A DNA stretch of 64,000 nt from Clostridium manihotivorum (lineage in GTDB: Bacteria > Bacillota > Clostridia > Clostridiales > Clostridiaceae): positions 3,799,776-3,863,775 of the forward strand of contig NZ_CP025746.1 of the NCBI RefSeq assembly GCF_004015185.1, in the 5' to 3' direction. Below, piece by piece: positions 1 to 9,323 of the stretch. Within the stretch, counting starts at the first letter, position 1; each line of letters begins with the position of its first letter. The position numbers and the translations under genes were made by a program. Below the pieces are notes generated by a model. It was not told where the DNA came from and ran no database searches. It saw only the letters and a program-made list of their open reading frames with translations.

Positions 1-2398
1 TAAGCTCAAATTGTTCCCTATAGGATATTAATTTTTCATCCAAAGATGCACTTTTTGAATTACTATTTTCTAATTCCTTCTTGTAATTATTTAATCTTGT
101 TTCGATATTTAGTCTTTCACTTTGAGCAATTTTTATATTATTTCTAAGCTTTAAGGTATCCTTTTCTATATTATCGATTTCGCTATCTAACTTCGCTATT
201 TCAATACTTTTAAAATGACTTTCATCTTTAAGATTTAGATTACCTTCATCCAATTTCTTTATCTCTTCTCTTCCCTGAGATATAAGCGATAAAAGTTCTT
301 CTATTGAAGCTTCAACCTTTAAAAGTTCATTTGTAATATCTTCAATTTCTCTTTTTCTGCTTATTATGCTTGTATGTTTATGATACACGCTTCCACCAGT
401 CAAAGATCCACCTGGATTAATAATTTCGCCTTGTAAAGTTACAATTTTATGAGAGTATCCACTTATTTTAGAAATACTAAGGGCACTATTCATATCCTTA
501 CATATAATAGTTCTACCTAATACATAATTAATTGCTTTCTCATACTTCTTATCATAAGAAAGTAAGTCTGAAGCAATTCCTATGTAACCTTCTGCTTCAG
601 TAATTCTTCTATCAAGCTGAAGCTTAGTACCTCTTATTATGGTTAAAGGCAAAAAGGTAGCTCTTCCAAGTTTCTTTTCTTTCAAATACTCAATAAGTCT
701 CTTTGCACTGTTTTCATCTTCAGTAACAACATTAGATATCGAACTACCCAAAGCTATTTCAATTGCAGTTTCGTATAACTTATCAACAGAAATAATTTCA
801 CCAATTACTGAGCAACTAGAAAAGTTGTTTCCTAAGTACCCCTTATCGATATGTTCCATCAATATCTTAACTGATTTATTGTATCCCTCATACTGCTTTT
901 CTAAATTAGATAGTATGGTCTTATTAGCTTCAAGTTTGCTTTTTTCAGCATTTAAAGCTTTAAGTCTCCCATCATTTTTAGTATTCTTACTTAAAAGTAT
1001 ACCTATAGCTTTATTATTTTCCTTAACTGTATATTCTAATCTTTCAATCTCTTCCTTAAGAGCTAGCACCTTTTCTTCAAGCATAAGCTTAGTAGATACA
1101 TTTATCTTAAGAGAACTTTCCAGATTGGAACTGTTGTTATGTAAATTATCTATTGATTCTTCTAATGCTTTTATTTGGCTAGCAAGCATTGTTCTACTAT
1201 TTTTAAGTTCTGAAGCTGCTTGAATATTTTCAAACTCCTCATCTCTTAATAGTTTTATCTTATCTTCCTTTGATCTTAGCATATTAGAAAGTTCTGAAAG
1301 TTCTTTTTCTAAAGCTTTTGTTTCCTCATCTATAGTTTTCTGCTCATTTAGCTTCTCATTTAAATAGGCTACATGTTCTTCTTTTTCTTTTTCAATTGAA
1401 AGTACCTTTTCAGATAAGCTATTTATCTCTTTAGCATTGTTATCTATATTTAACTCAATATTTTTAACTCTTTCCTCTAAAATATCTATCTGCTTTTGAA
1501 GTTCGCCAGAAGCTTCCTTATTTTTATAATACAATTCTCTATCTTCGCTAGACAAACTTTCTAGCTTTTCTAATTGATTATTTAAACTAGCTGTCTTATT
1601 TTTAACTTCACCCAATTCAAGTTTAAGCTTTTCATTTTCACTTATTAGATTATCTATCTTATTTCCTTGAAGGTTTATTGTTTCATCAAACTTTTCTATA
1701 TGCCTTACGACAAGCGAAATTTCTTTTCCTTTTAAGTCATTGGAAAGTTCAATAAATTTTGCAGCCTTCTCACTTTCTATCCTCAAGGGCTCTATTCTTT
1801 CCTCATAAGTAGATAGAATATCGTTAATTCTTATTAAGTTTTGTTCAGTATTTTCTAGCTTTTTCTCAGCTTCATGTTTTCTAGATTTGAATTTGACTAT
1901 ACCAGCAGCCTCTTCCAACAGAGCTCTTCTCTCTTCAGGACGACCACTAAGTATAGCTTCAATTTTACCTTGTCCAATAAGTGAGTATCCTTCTTTACCT
2001 ATACCTGTATCCATAAACAAGGTAGTTATATCTTTCAATCTGCATTGGGAATTATTTATTAAATATTCCGCTTCTCCAGACCTGTATATTCTTCTAGTTA
2101 CAGTAACGTCATTATACTCGATAGGGAGTTCTCCATCAGTATTATCTAAGGTAAGCGAAACCTGAGCAAGTCCAACGGGCTTTCTAAATTGTGTACCAGC
2201 AAATATAACATCTTCCATCTTACCGCCTCTTAGCGTTTTAATGCTTTGCTCTCCTAAAACCCATCTTACAGCATCAGAAATATTGCTTTTACCACTTCCA
2301 TTAGGACCAACCACTGCTGTAACACCTTTTTTAAATTTTAATTCTGTTTTATCTGCAAATGACTTAAATCCCCTAATCTCAAGAGACTTTAGAAACAT
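1..2398 (-). CDS. smc: Chromosome segregation SMC ATPase (3' part outside window)
   Basis: This is the ATPase core of the SMC-ScpAB condensin, which organises and separates the origin regions of newly replicated chromosomes. The N-terminus reads MFLKSLEIRGFKSFADKTEL and is followed by a Walker A loop GPNGSGKSN near residue 33. A long coiled coil comes next, then a hinge ending around residues 650-670 with the conserved GGSLTGGS stretch (about 395-440), and the start of the returning coil. About 799 codons are present. The C-terminal coil and the signature and Walker B head lie beyond position 1. The ATG at 2398 has AAGGAG seven bases upstream. The gene follows a 32-codon peptide gene, a radical SAM gene and rnc, so rnc-smc linkage is as in Bacillus. 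Identification is firm. Confidence 0.97.
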   Translation of the reverse strand, partial: MFLKSLEIRGFKSFADKTELKFKKGVTAVVGPNGSGKSNISDAVRWVLGEQSIKTLRGGKMEDVIFAGTQFRKPVGLAQVSLTLDNTDGELPIEYNDVTVTRRIYRSGEAEYLINNSQCRLKDITTLFMDTGIGKEGYSLIGQGKIEAILSGRPEERRALLEEAAGIVKFKSRKHEAEKKLENTEQNLIRINDILSTYEERIEPLRIESEKAAKFIELSNDLKGKEISLVVRHIEKFDETINLQGNKIDNLISENEKLKLELGEVKNKTASLNNQLEKLESLSSEDRELYYKNKEASGELQKQIDILEERVKNIELNIDNNAKEINSLSEKVLSIEKEKEEHVAYLNEKLNEQKTIDEETKALEKELSELSNMLRSKEDKIKLLRDEEFENIQAASELKNSRTMLASQIKALEESIDNLHNNSSNLESSLKINVSTKLMLEEKVLALKEEIERLEYTVKENNKAIGILLSKNTKNDGRLKALNAEKSKLEANKTILSNLEKQYEGYNKSVKILMEHIDKGYLGNNFSSCSVIGEIISVDKLYETAIEIALGSSISNVVTEDENSAKRLIEYLKEKKLGRATFLPLTIIRGTKLQLDRRITEAEGYIGIASDLLSYDKKYEKAINYVLGRTIICKDMNSALSISKISGYSHKIVTLQGEIINPGGSLTGGSVYHKHTSIISRKREIEDITNELLKVEASIEELLSLISQGREEIKKLDEGNLNLKDESHFKSIEIAKLDSEIDNIEKDTLKLRNNIKIAQSERLNIETRLNNYKKELENSNSKSASLDEKLISYREQFEL

Positions 2399-2409
2399 AT
2401 GTCCACTCC

Positions 2410-2508
2410 TTATCTTCCTACGAACTGATAAAATAATCCCATAATAAATGATAAAATAATAATAAACATCACGACATTTGTTATTGTCCTTCTTGTTTTC
2501 TTCTTCAT
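2410..2508 (-). CDS. Small predicted membrane peptide, 32 residues
   Basis: The ORF begins with an ATG preceded by GGAGTGGGTAAT, a good ribosome binding site. It encodes a basic head (MKKKTRRTITN), about 16 hydrophobic residues (VVMFIIILSFIMGLFY) and a short tail ending FVGR. It stops 11 bases before the smc start codon, and the smc ribosome binding site follows its stop directly, as in a translationally linked operon. The layout of one positively charged end and a single membrane-spanning helix is typical of small bacterial membrane peptides. I do not recognise the family and assign no function. It could be a leader peptide affecting smc expression, but the well-placed binding site and clean hydrophobic profile favour a real product. 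Confidence 0.6.
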   Translation of the reverse strand: MKKKTRRTITNVVMFIIILSFIMGLFYQFVGR

Positions 2509-2604
2509 ATTACCCACTCCTTATTCTATATTAGTTTATAGTAAATAAAGTAAAATATCAATGGTAGGGAAAAAGAAAACCTTAGAGTGGCCTCTAAGGT
2601 TAAT

Positions 2605-3642
2605 CTAAATAGAAATTACTTCCGTATCATTATTGGTATCTATATTTATCTGGCCTATCGGTAAATTATTATCTATTACAACCTTTATATTAATACCATT
2701 TAATTTACTTCTTAATTCATTAAAAAACTGTTTTTTATTAGCATATAACCTTGATATATATCTATTATTTACTCTTATAACAGCTTCACCATTCTTCTTA
2801 CTTAATATATCATATATATGCTCATTCAAAATACTACCTTCAACTAGTTCTCTAAACGCTGGATGAAAAGGTCCTTCAATTATATCTCCACCACTGTTAA
2901 TATTTTCAGTAGGCTGAAGACCTACTCTAATTACATTAACGTTGTTTTCAATATATAAGCTATATATTTTCTTAGCTACTTCAACTGCTTCATTTAATGT
3001 ATATGGCTTATATTCTTCTCTTTTCAGCATTTCTTCCATTGGAGTATCTTTAATAACTAATGCAGGATATATTCTGCAGATATCCGGTTTCATATCAATT
3101 GATTTTTTTGCAGTATAAATATCCTTTTCAAAGGTATCGCCTGGTAGCCCTAACATAACTTGATGACCTAAAGTAAACCCAAATTCTTTTATAAGCTTTG
3201 ATGCTCTTTCTACATCTTCTTCCGAATGTCCTCTAGCTGATTTTCTTAATACTTCCTCATCTAAGGATTGCACTCCAAGTTCTATAATGTCAACCTTGTA
3301 TTCCTTTAGATGATTTAAAATATCTTCATCTATGTAGTCAGGTCTTGTAGAAAGCCTTATATATTTTATTTTTCCTAGGTCTTTATATTCACGAGCAACT
3401 TCTAAAAGTTCTTTTTGCTTCCATAAAGGGATTGCTGTAAATGTACCTCCAAAGAAAGAAATTTCAACTGTTGAATCAACTTTATTGATAGTCTGCAAAT
3501 ATTCTTCTACTGTATTTTCTACATAGCTACTATCTACTACGCCCTCTTCACCTGAGATTTTGTTTTGGTTGCAAAACACGCAATTATGAGGACAGCCTAA
3601 GTGAGGAACAAATATAGGGATTATATAATAATTTTTACTCAT
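2605..3642 (-). CDS. Radical SAM protein, Elp3-like
   Basis: The protein has 345 residues, with an N-terminal CPHNCVFC motif (Cys17, Cys21, Cys24) that would bind the 4Fe-4S cluster used to cleave S-adenosylmethionine. The following TIM-barrel-like region includes SFFGGTFTAIP and RLSTRPDYI, as in the radical SAM half of Elp3 proteins. No acetyltransferase domain is present, so it is not a full Elp3. A gene of this type commonly sits between rnc and smc in clostridia. Its ATG overlaps the end of rnc by eight bases, implying coupled translation. The substrate is unknown; a tRNA-modification role is only an inference from the fold and neighbours. Confidence 0.85.
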   Translation of the reverse strand: MSKNYYIIPIFVPHLGCPHNCVFCNQNKISGEEGVVDSSYVENTVEEYLQTINKVDSTVEISFFGGTFTAIPLWKQKELLEVAREYKDLGKIKYIRLSTRPDYIDEDILNHLKEYKVDIIELGVQSLDEEVLRKSARGHSEEDVERASKLIKEFGFTLGHQVMLGLPGDTFEKDIYTAKKSIDMKPDICRIYPALVIKDTPMEEMLKREEYKPYTLNEAVEVAKKIYSLYIENNVNVIRVGLQPTENINSGGDIIEGPFHPAFRELVEGSILNEHIYDILSKKNGEAVIRVNNRYISRLYANKKQFFNELRSKLNGINIKVVIDNNLPIGQINIDTNNDTEVISI

Positions 3643-4333
3643 CTTTGCCCTCCAAGAAATTTAGCGCCTTTTTAGCAGATTGTTGTTCAGCTTCCTTCTT
3701 ACTAAAGCCCTCGCCTTCGCCTATTGTTTTATCACCAATCAAAACCTTAGTATAAAACTTTCTTCTATGTGGTGGGCCTTCATATTTAATCAACTCGTAA
3801 TTTATATTGACCTCTCCATTTTCTTGAAGTTTTTCTTGGAGCTTTGTTTTAAAATCTAACACTATCTTATCATTTATTGCATCTGCAATAACATGTTCAA
3901 AATTCTCAATTATAAATCCGCGGGCATATTCCAAACCTTTATCTAAATATATGGCAGCAAGTAAAGCCTCTAAGCAGTCTGCTTGTATAGAGATTCTCTC
4001 TCTACCTCCAGTAAGTTCTTCACCTTTGCTCATCCTTATAAGATCTCCTAAGCCAAGAATCTTGGCTACCTCATAAAGGGAGTTTTCACAAACTATGAGC
4101 GCTCTCATCTTTGTAAGCTCTCCTTCAGACTTATCTTTACAATTATTAAACAGATATTCTGATATACAGATCTGAAGTACCGAATCACCTAAGAACTCAA
4201 GCCTCTCGTTATAATCTATGCCCTTATACTGATTAGCATAAGAACTATGAGTTAATGCAGTTTCAAGCAATTTCTTATTATCAAAATAAATATTAAGTTT
4301 GCTTTCAATCTTTTCAATATTAAACTCGTACAT
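3635..4333 (-). CDS. rnc: Ribonuclease III
   Basis: RNase III cuts double-stranded RNA during rRNA maturation and mRNA turnover. At 232 residues it has the usual length. The catalytic signature NERLEFLGDSVL lies at residues 42-53, with acidic partners further on (EALLAAIYLDKG). A C-terminal double-stranded RNA-binding domain starts near residue 160 and ends with KKEAEQQSAKKALNFL. An in-frame TAA directly precedes the ATG, so this is the only likely start. The AAGGAG site lies about 14 bases upstream, farther than usual. It overlaps the downstream radical SAM gene. A 10-bp inverted repeat sits just upstream of the binding site. Confidence 0.97.
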   Translation of the reverse strand: MYEFNIEKIESKLNIYFDNKKLLETALTHSSYANQYKGIDYNERLEFLGDSVLQICISEYLFNNCKDKSEGELTKMRALIVCENSLYEVAKILGLGDLIRMSKGEELTGGRERISIQADCLEALLAAIYLDKGLEYARGFIIENFEHVIADAINDKIVLDFKTKLQEKLQENGEVNINYELIKYEGPPHRRKFYTKVLIGDKTIGEGEGFSKKEAEQQSAKKALNFLEGKDE

Positions 4334-4356
4334 TTAACAAATTTCAACTCCTTAAG

Positions 4357-4415
4357 GTTTATTCTTCAGTATGTTAATTTTCTAGATAAAGTGTTTAACA
4401 CATTCAAGAATAAAC
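4357..4415 (-). promoter_or_regulatory. Inverted repeat in rnc leader
   Basis: Arms GTTTATTCTT and AAGAATAAAC (4357-4366 and 4406-4415) can form a 10-bp stem with a loop of about 39 bases, ending immediately before the rnc ribosome binding site. Leader hairpins upstream of rnc are autoregulatory RNase III targets in some bacteria. Whether this one is used that way here is inference. Confidence 0.4.
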
Positions 4416-4440
4416 TTAATTTTATTATTTCCTTAAGAGT

Positions 4441-4467
4441 AAAATAAAATCCCGCATTAGGCGGGAT
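4441..4467 (-). terminator. Terminator after acpP
   Basis: A 7-bp stem ATCCCGC/GCGGGAT with a five-base loop lies 4 bases after the acpP stop. It is followed on the minus strand by TTTTATTTT, giving a good intrinsic terminator that separates acpP from rnc. Confidence 0.85.
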
Positions 4468-4470
4468 ATA

Positions 4471-4701
4471 TTACTCTTCACTATGTTCTTTAAGATACTC
4501 TACTACATCGCCAACTGTAACAAAGCCTTCTGCTACATCATCTGGGATTTCCATTTCTAGTTCATCTTCTAAAGCCATAATAAGTTCAACTATATCTAAT
4601 GAATCTGCTCCTAAATCCTCTATAAATGAAGCCTCAAGTGTAATATCATCCTCATTCACACTAAGTTTATCTGCTATAATTCCTTTTATTCTTTCAAACA
4701 C
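4471..4701 (-). CDS. acpP: Acyl carrier protein
   Basis: Acyl carrier protein holds growing fatty acids on a phosphopantetheine arm. It has 76 residues and is strongly acidic. The attachment motif is [12 protein letters not shown] with the modified Ser34. The start is GTG with GGAGG nine bases upstream. A promoter at 4733-4761 and a terminator at 4441-4467 suggest a single-gene transcript. It lies between plsX and rnc, as in Bacillus, but the fabD and fabG genes usual at this site are missing from the interval. Confidence 0.97.
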   Translation of the reverse strand: MFERIKGIIADKLSVNEDDITLEASFIEDLGADSLDIVELIMALEDELEMEIPDDVAEGFVTVGDVVEYLKEHSEE

Positions 4702-4732
4702 TTTAATGCACCTCCAAAATTTATCTACTTAG

Positions 4733-4761
4733 ATAATATTATATATACGTTACATCGTCAA
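4733..4761 (-). promoter_or_regulatory. Predicted promoter of acpP
   Basis: Minus-strand TTGACG and TATTAT hexamers are separated by 17 bases, close to the main vegetative consensus, about 30 bases upstream of the acpP start. Confidence 0.6.
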
Positions 4762-4811
4762 TATCTCTCTAAGCATTATTTATAATAAAATATTATTTAA
4801 TTTGATTTTTT

Positions 4812-5819
4812 TTATTTTTCATCATCAGTATTATTTTCTAATTCAATTTTCAGCTTGGAAAGGGTATCGTTTAAATAGAAAATCCTAGATTGTTTTATAG
4901 CATTCTTAAATGCTCTCGCATCAGAACTTCCATGTGCTTTTATACAAATACCATCAACGCCTAAAAATGGCGCTCCACCATATTCTTTATAGTCAAACTT
5001 ATTCTTTAAAGTCTTAATTACTGGCATTATAAACAATGCTCCTATTTTTGTAACTAAGGATGAAAGTAATGCAGTTTTGATAGTTCCAAGTAAATTTGAT
5101 GCAACGCCTTCATACATTTTGAGAACAGTATTTCCTACAAATCCATCACATACTACTACATTAACATTGCCATCAGTTATATCTCTTGGCTCTATATTAC
5201 CTACAAAGTTAAGGTTAGAATTTTTCAAAAGCTTATAAGTTTCTTTCGTTAATTCATTTCCTTTTTCTTCCTCAGCTCCTATGTTTACTAAAGCAACAGT
5301 AGGATTGGGAACATTTATTACATTTTCATAATATACTTTACCCATTATAGCAAACTGTTTTAAGTATTGAGGCTTACAATCCACATTTGCTCCAGCATCA
5401 ACTACCACGAACGGGCCTTTCATTCCAGGCATTATTGGAGATAAAGCAGGTCTTTCAATACCTTTTATTCTTCCTATAACTAAGGTACAACCAGCTAAAA
5501 AAGCTCCAGTACTTCCACTTGAAATAACCGCATCACATTCTTTATCTTTTACAAGTTTCAAAGCTTTATTCAAGCTTGAATCCTTTTTCTTTCTTAAAGC
5601 CATAACTGGATGCTCATTTGTACTAATTACTTCAGTAGCATTTAATATTGCAACTCTTGACTTATCATAGTCATATTTGCTGAATTCGCTTGTTAGCAAG
5701 TCTTCTGGGCCGGTTATTACAATCTCAACATCGTTGAATTCTTTAAGTGCCATAACACAACCTTCCACAATAGCTGAAGGAGCATTATCTCCACCCATAC
5801 CATCTATAGCTATTCTCAT
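4812..5819 (-). CDS. plsX: Phosphate acyltransferase PlsX
   Basis: PlsX converts acyl-ACP and phosphate to acyl-phosphate, the first committed step of membrane phospholipid synthesis in most Firmicutes. It has 335 residues, the usual length. It opens with [14 protein letters not shown] and contains [11 protein letters not shown] and [12 protein letters not shown], both typical of the family. AAAGGGGTGATAAG precedes the ATG. It follows rpmF and yceD and precedes acpP, so carrier and acyltransferase are neighbours. No FapR repressor gene or recognisable FapR site lies upstream, unlike Bacillus. Confidence 0.97.
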   Translation of the reverse strand: MRIAIDGMGGDNAPSAIVEGCVMALKEFNDVEIVITGPEDLLTSEFSKYDYDKSRVAILNATEVISTNEHPVMALRKKKDSSLNKALKLVKDKECDAVISSGSTGAFLAGCTLVIGRIKGIERPALSPIMPGMKGPFVVVDAGANVDCKPQYLKQFAIMGKVYYENVINVPNPTVALVNIGAEEEKGNELTKETYKLLKNSNLNFVGNIEPRDITDGNVNVVVCDGFVGNTVLKMYEGVASNLLGTIKTALLSSLVTKIGALFIMPVIKTLKNKFDYKEYGGAPFLGVDGICIKAHGSSDARAFKNAIKQSRIFYLNDTLSKLKIELENNTDDEK

Positions 5820-6042
5820 CTTATCACCCCTTTGTAAATTAAAAATTTTATATATTACTCAAAAATTATATTTCTCTACTTAAATATTTAAAATAATTTT
5901 ATTTTCACTTATAATTATTTGGATACATTAGGACAATATTAAAATCAAATAACTGAAATAGGATATGAACTATAATGTATACAGCAAGTTGACTTTAACA
6001 ATATTGACAAAGCTATTTTGTTTTTTTCATTGTATATAAAGA

Positions 6043-6066
6043 AAAGAAAGTCAATTGACTTTCTTT
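6043..6066 (-). terminator. Palindrome at rpmF stop
   Basis: AAAGAAAGTCAA and TTGACTTTCTTT abut as a perfect 24-base palindrome overlapping the rpmF stop codon. It is followed on the minus strand by TTTTCTTTATA. It could act as a weak terminator or attenuator between rpmF and plsX. Confidence 0.5.
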
Positions 6067-6247
6067 ATTGTTCTGAAGCAACTACTTCTTTACCCTTGTA
6101 ATATCCACAGCTCTTACAAACTCTGTGAGCTAATTTCATTTCATGGCATTGTGGACATTCAACAATACCAGGTATGCTTAACTTAAAAGTTTGAGCTCTT
6201 CTTGAATCTCTCTTTGCTCTGTATGTTTTTCTAGCAGGATTTCCCAT
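6065..6247 (-). CDS. rpmF: Ribosomal protein bL32
   Basis: This 60-residue large-subunit protein has the typical N-terminus [18 protein letters not shown]. Four cysteines (Cys31, Cys34, Cys44, Cys47; CPQC and CKSC) form a zinc ribbon, so this is the zinc-binding form. AAGGAGGTG precedes the ATG. It lies 12 bases after the yceD gene, a linkage conserved across many bacteria. Confidence 0.98.
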   Translation of the reverse strand: MGNPARKTYRAKRDSRRAQTFKLSIPGIVECPQCHEMKLAHRVCKSCGYYKGKEVVASEQ

Positions 6248-6259
6248 AATTACACCTCC

Positions 6260-6757
6260 TTATTTGCTAAACAAATCATTCAATTTAGCTAATCTAATGT
6301 CAATTTCGTTGTTGTCACAGCTACATTGCTTTTTGTTTAGGTTCGTTCCACATTGCTGACACAGTCCTTTACAGTTTTCACTGCAAAGTCTTTTTATAGG
6401 CAAGGCTGATATAATATTGTTAGCAATTATTTCAGTGATATCAATAGTATCACCATCAACGAAGATAGAATCATCATCTTCATCTGATAAATTATTTGTA
6501 AATCTCTCATTAACACTAATGTGTATTGGATATGAGAAGATTTCTAAGCACCTTGAACAAGAAAGATCTAAAACAGTATCTACATCTACGTTCAACTCTA
6601 ACAATCCTTCATCGAAAGAAAATTTACCCTTTACCTTTACAGGCTCAATAGCTTTAATTTTCTCTCCTTCATGGTCAACACTTCCCATCTCGAAGGCATA
6701 GTCTATTGCTTTAACTCTTTCTCTCTTGCTGATTAAATCTGAAAATTGTAGTATCAT
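6260..6757 (-). CDS. yceD: YceD/DUF177 family protein
   Basis: The 165-residue YceD-family protein is encoded just before rpmF, as in most bacteria. The family is linked to 23S rRNA or large-subunit accumulation, although its mechanism is unsettled. The C-terminal half carries clustered cysteines (CSRC near 90, then CSENCKGLCQQCGTN and QCSC) suggesting metal binding. GGAG lies eight bases before the ATG. A consensus promoter at 6839-6867 drives it, leaving a leader of about 75 bases with a small hairpin. Confidence 0.9.
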   Translation of the reverse strand: MILQFSDLISKRERVKAIDYAFEMGSVDHEGEKIKAIEPVKVKGKFSFDEGLLELNVDVDTVLDLSCSRCLEIFSYPIHISVNERFTNNLSDEDDDSIFVDGDTIDITEIIANNIISALPIKRLCSENCKGLCQQCGTNLNKKQCSCDNNEIDIRLAKLNDLFSK

Positions 6758-6780
6758 ATGTACAACTCCACATCATGCTT

Positions 6781-6801
6781 AAGAATGGACAAGCCATTCT
6801 T
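6781..6801 (-). promoter_or_regulatory. Hairpin in yceD-rpmF leader
   Basis: Arms AAGAATGG and CCATTCTT with a five-base loop lie between the promoter and the yceD start. It may be a leader structure controlling the ribosomal protein operon, but no ligand or protein is implied by sequence alone. Confidence 0.4.
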
Positions 6802-6838
6802 ACAGCAGAATTAGTAATTTTTACTGACAACACAATTT

Positions 6839-6867
6839 ATTATATAAACATGACTTTTAAAAGTCAA
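6839..6867 (-). promoter_or_regulatory. Consensus promoter of yceD-rpmF(-plsX)
   Basis: On the minus strand TTGACT and a perfect TATAAT are separated by 17 bases. The -35 sits inside a short palindrome (TGACTTTTAAAAGTCA) just after the ackA stop. This is among the best vegetative promoter matches in the window. Confidence 0.8.
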
Positions 6868-6879
6868 GAACTTTATTTT

Positions 6880-8076
6880 TTATTTTCTAACTAACTCAAG
6901 TGTATCTTTAGCTATCATCATTTCTTCATCTGTAGGTATTACAAACACCTTAACTCTTGAGTTTTCCTTGCTTATTTCTGCAATTTTTCCTCTTACGTTA
7001 TTCTTTGCAGTATCTATTTCAATTCCTAGGAATTCCAAGCCTTTGCAGCATGCTTCTCTAGTGAACGGATCATTTTCACCTACTCCAGCAGTAAATACAA
7101 CTACATCTAGGCCACCCATAGCAGCAGCATATGAGCCTATATATTTCTTTACTCTGTAACGGAATATCTCTAAAGCTAACTGTGCTCTTGCATTCCCATT
7201 TTCAGCTGCAGTTTCAATATCTCTAAAGTCACTACTTACTCCAGATATGCCAAATACTCCTGATTTTTTGTTAAGTAGTTCGTTTGTTTGTTCAACAGTA
7301 TAGCCAAGTTCTTCCATAATAAATGTTACCACAGCAGGATCAAGATCTCCTGATCTTGTTCCCATCGCAACACCTTCTAATGGCGTAAAGCCCATTGATG
7401 TATCTATTGATTTACCATTTTTAATTGCAGTTAAACTTGATCCATTTCCTAAATGACATGTAACTATCTTTAATTCAGATAGATCTTTTCCAATTACTTC
7501 TGCAACCTTAGCAGATACATATTTATGAGAAGTACCATGGAAACCATACTTTCTTATATTGTGTTCCTTATATAATTCATAAGGTAATGCATAAAGGTAT
7601 GATGATTCAGGCATTGTTTGATGGAATGCTGTATCAAAAACAACTGCCATTGGAGTATTAGGCATTAAAGCCTTACACGCCTCTATTCCTATTATATTAG
7701 GTGGGTTATGAAGTGGAGCCAATTTTACACACTCTTCTAAGTACTTCATAACTTCATCGTTTATAAGCACTGAACTAGAGTACTTTTCTCCACCATGAAC
7801 TACTCTATGACCAACTGCTGATATCTCATCCATTGACTTTAATACGCCATTCTCTTTATCTACAAGCGCTTCTAAAACCAACTTTATAGCATCCTTATGG
7901 TCAGCCATTTTTTGTTCAATTACATATTTATCTCTACCTTCAACCTTTTGAGTTAATATAGAGCCTTCTATTCCTATTCTTTCAACAAGTCCCTTAGCTA
8001 GAACCTCTTCTTTAGTCATATCTATTAATTGATATTTTAAAGATGAGCTTCCACAATTAATTACTAGTATGTTCAT
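6880..8076 (-). CDS. ackA: Acetate kinase
   Basis: Acetate kinase converts acetyl phosphate and ADP to acetate and ATP, the energy-yielding end of acetate fermentation. It has 398 residues, full length. It opens [17 protein letters not shown] and carries the family motifs [26 protein letters not shown] and [15 protein letters not shown] precedes the ATG. It sits 34 bases after pta in a two-gene operon. The consensus promoter of the next operon begins at its end with no strong terminator between them. Confidence 0.98.
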   Translation of the reverse strand: MNILVINCGSSSLKYQLIDMTKEEVLAKGLVERIGIEGSILTQKVEGRDKYVIEQKMADHKDAIKLVLEALVDKENGVLKSMDEISAVGHRVVHGGEKYSSSVLINDEVMKYLEECVKLAPLHNPPNIIGIEACKALMPNTPMAVVFDTAFHQTMPESSYLYALPYELYKEHNIRKYGFHGTSHKYVSAKVAEVIGKDLSELKIVTCHLGNGSSLTAIKNGKSIDTSMGFTPLEGVAMGTRSGDLDPAVVTFIMEELGYTVEQTNELLNKKSGVFGISGVSSDFRDIETAAENGNARAQLALEIFRYRVKKYIGSYAAAMGGLDVVVFTAGVGENDPFTREACCKGLEFLGIEIDTAKNNVRGKIAEISKENSRVKVFVIPTDEEMMIAKDTLELVRK

Positions 8077-8110
8077 TTCTATTCCTCCTAAAATGACTAA
8101 AATGTCCTAT

Positions 8111-9109
8111 TTATCTTGTTTGAGCTTGAACTGCAGTAAGTGCAACTACATTTACAATATCTTCTGAACTACAACCTCTTGATAAGTCATTGATTGGCTT
8201 ATCAAATCCTTGACAGATTGGTCCTATTGCTTCTGCATTTGCAAATCTTTGAACAAGTTTATAACCTATATTTCCAGCTTGAAGATCTGGGAATATAAGA
8301 ACATTAGCTTTACCAGCTACATCACTATTAGGTGCCTTTTGGCTTGCAACTTTTTCAACTATAGCTGCATCTAATTGCATTTCTCCATCTATTAAAAGAT
8401 CTGGTCTTAATTCCTTAGCTTTTTCAGTTGCCATTCTTACCTTATCTACAACCTCATGGTCAGCTGAACCCATAGTTGAGAATGATAGCATTGCTACCTT
8501 AGGATCTATCTTACATAATTTCTTTGCTGTATCAGCAGTTGCAATAGCTATCGCTGCAAGTTGATCCACATTTGGGTTAGGGTTAACTGCACAGTCTGAG
8601 AATAATAGCATTCCTTGTTCACCATATTTAGAACCAGGTACCATCATTATAAAGAAACTTGATACAACTGATACTCCTGGTGCAGTCTTTATAATTTGAA
8701 GACCTGGTCTTAAAAGATCTCCAGTTGTATGAACAGCACCTGAAACCATTCCATCTGCGTCTCCAACCTTAACCATCATTGTACCAAAATACAATGGATC
8801 TCTAACTATTTTTTCCGCTTTCTCAAGAGTCATACCTTTGCTTTTTCTAAGCTCATAAAATTCATTTATATAAATTCCAAGCTTATCTGAAGTATCTGGG
8901 TCAGCCACATTTACTCCAGTTAAGTCAACTCCTAAATCTGCAGCCTTTTGTCTGATAACTGATTCAGACCCTACTAAAGTTACCTCTGCTAATCCATTTT
9001 CTCTAATCTTTTGAGATGCAACGAGTGTTCTTTCCTCATCACCCTCAGGTAGCACAATTTTCTTTATATCTTTTTGTGCCATATCCCATATTTGCTTCAT
9101 AAGTTCCAT
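8111..9109 (-). CDS. pta: Phosphate acetyltransferase
   Basis: Pta converts acetyl-CoA and phosphate to acetyl phosphate and supplies AckA. The protein has 332 residues, the short clostridial form without the N-terminal regulatory domains of enterobacterial Pta. Typical segments are KKIVLPEGDEERTL, MVSGAVHTTGDLLRPGLQ and NPNPNVDQLAAIAI. Two ATGs are possible. The second (9109, MELMKQIWDMA) has GGAG eight bases upstream, whereas the first (9115) is too close to it. A promoter lies at 9154-9183. Confidence 0.97.
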   Translation of the reverse strand: MELMKQIWDMAQKDIKKIVLPEGDEERTLVASQKIRENGLAEVTLVGSESVIRQKAADLGVDLTGVNVADPDTSDKLGIYINEFYELRKSKGMTLEKAEKIVRDPLYFGTMMVKVGDADGMVSGAVHTTGDLLRPGLQIIKTAPGVSVVSSFFIMMVPGSKYGEQGMLLFSDCAVNPNPNVDQLAAIAIATADTAKKLCKIDPKVAMLSFSTMGSADHEVVDKVRMATEKAKELRPDLLIDGEMQLDAAIVEKVASQKAPNSDVAGKANVLIFPDLQAGNIGYKLVQRFANAEAIGPICQGFDKPINDLSRGCSSEDIVNVVALTAVQAQTR

Positions 9110-9153
9110 GTTCATTTCTCCTTTCAGTCGAACGGATAATATCTACATATACT

Positions 9154-9183
9154 AATATACTCCTAAACACCAGTTAATTTCAA
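9154..9183 (-). promoter_or_regulatory. Predicted promoter of pta-ackA
   Basis: Minus-strand TTGAAA and TATATT are separated by 18 bases, about 45 bases upstream of pta, in the intergenic region shared with the divergent tmcAL gene. Confidence 0.5.
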
Positions 9184-9323
9184 CATATAAAGCCAAAAAC
9201 ATAGTTATTCTTATATTTGAATAATTATTAATTATCTGAATTTTAAAAAAATAACAATCTTTATGTATTCTATCCTATTATTGTTGTATTATATATTTAT
9301 AATTTAATTAAGGACGGTCTAAT

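Noticed and set aside
639..2444. Plus-strand ORFs of 194, 92 and 67 codons
   Set aside because: They lie opposite smc, lack ribosome binding sites and are shadows of its coding frame.
5820..6064. FapR operator upstream of plsX
   Set aside because: No sequence matching the TTAGTACC-type site was seen.
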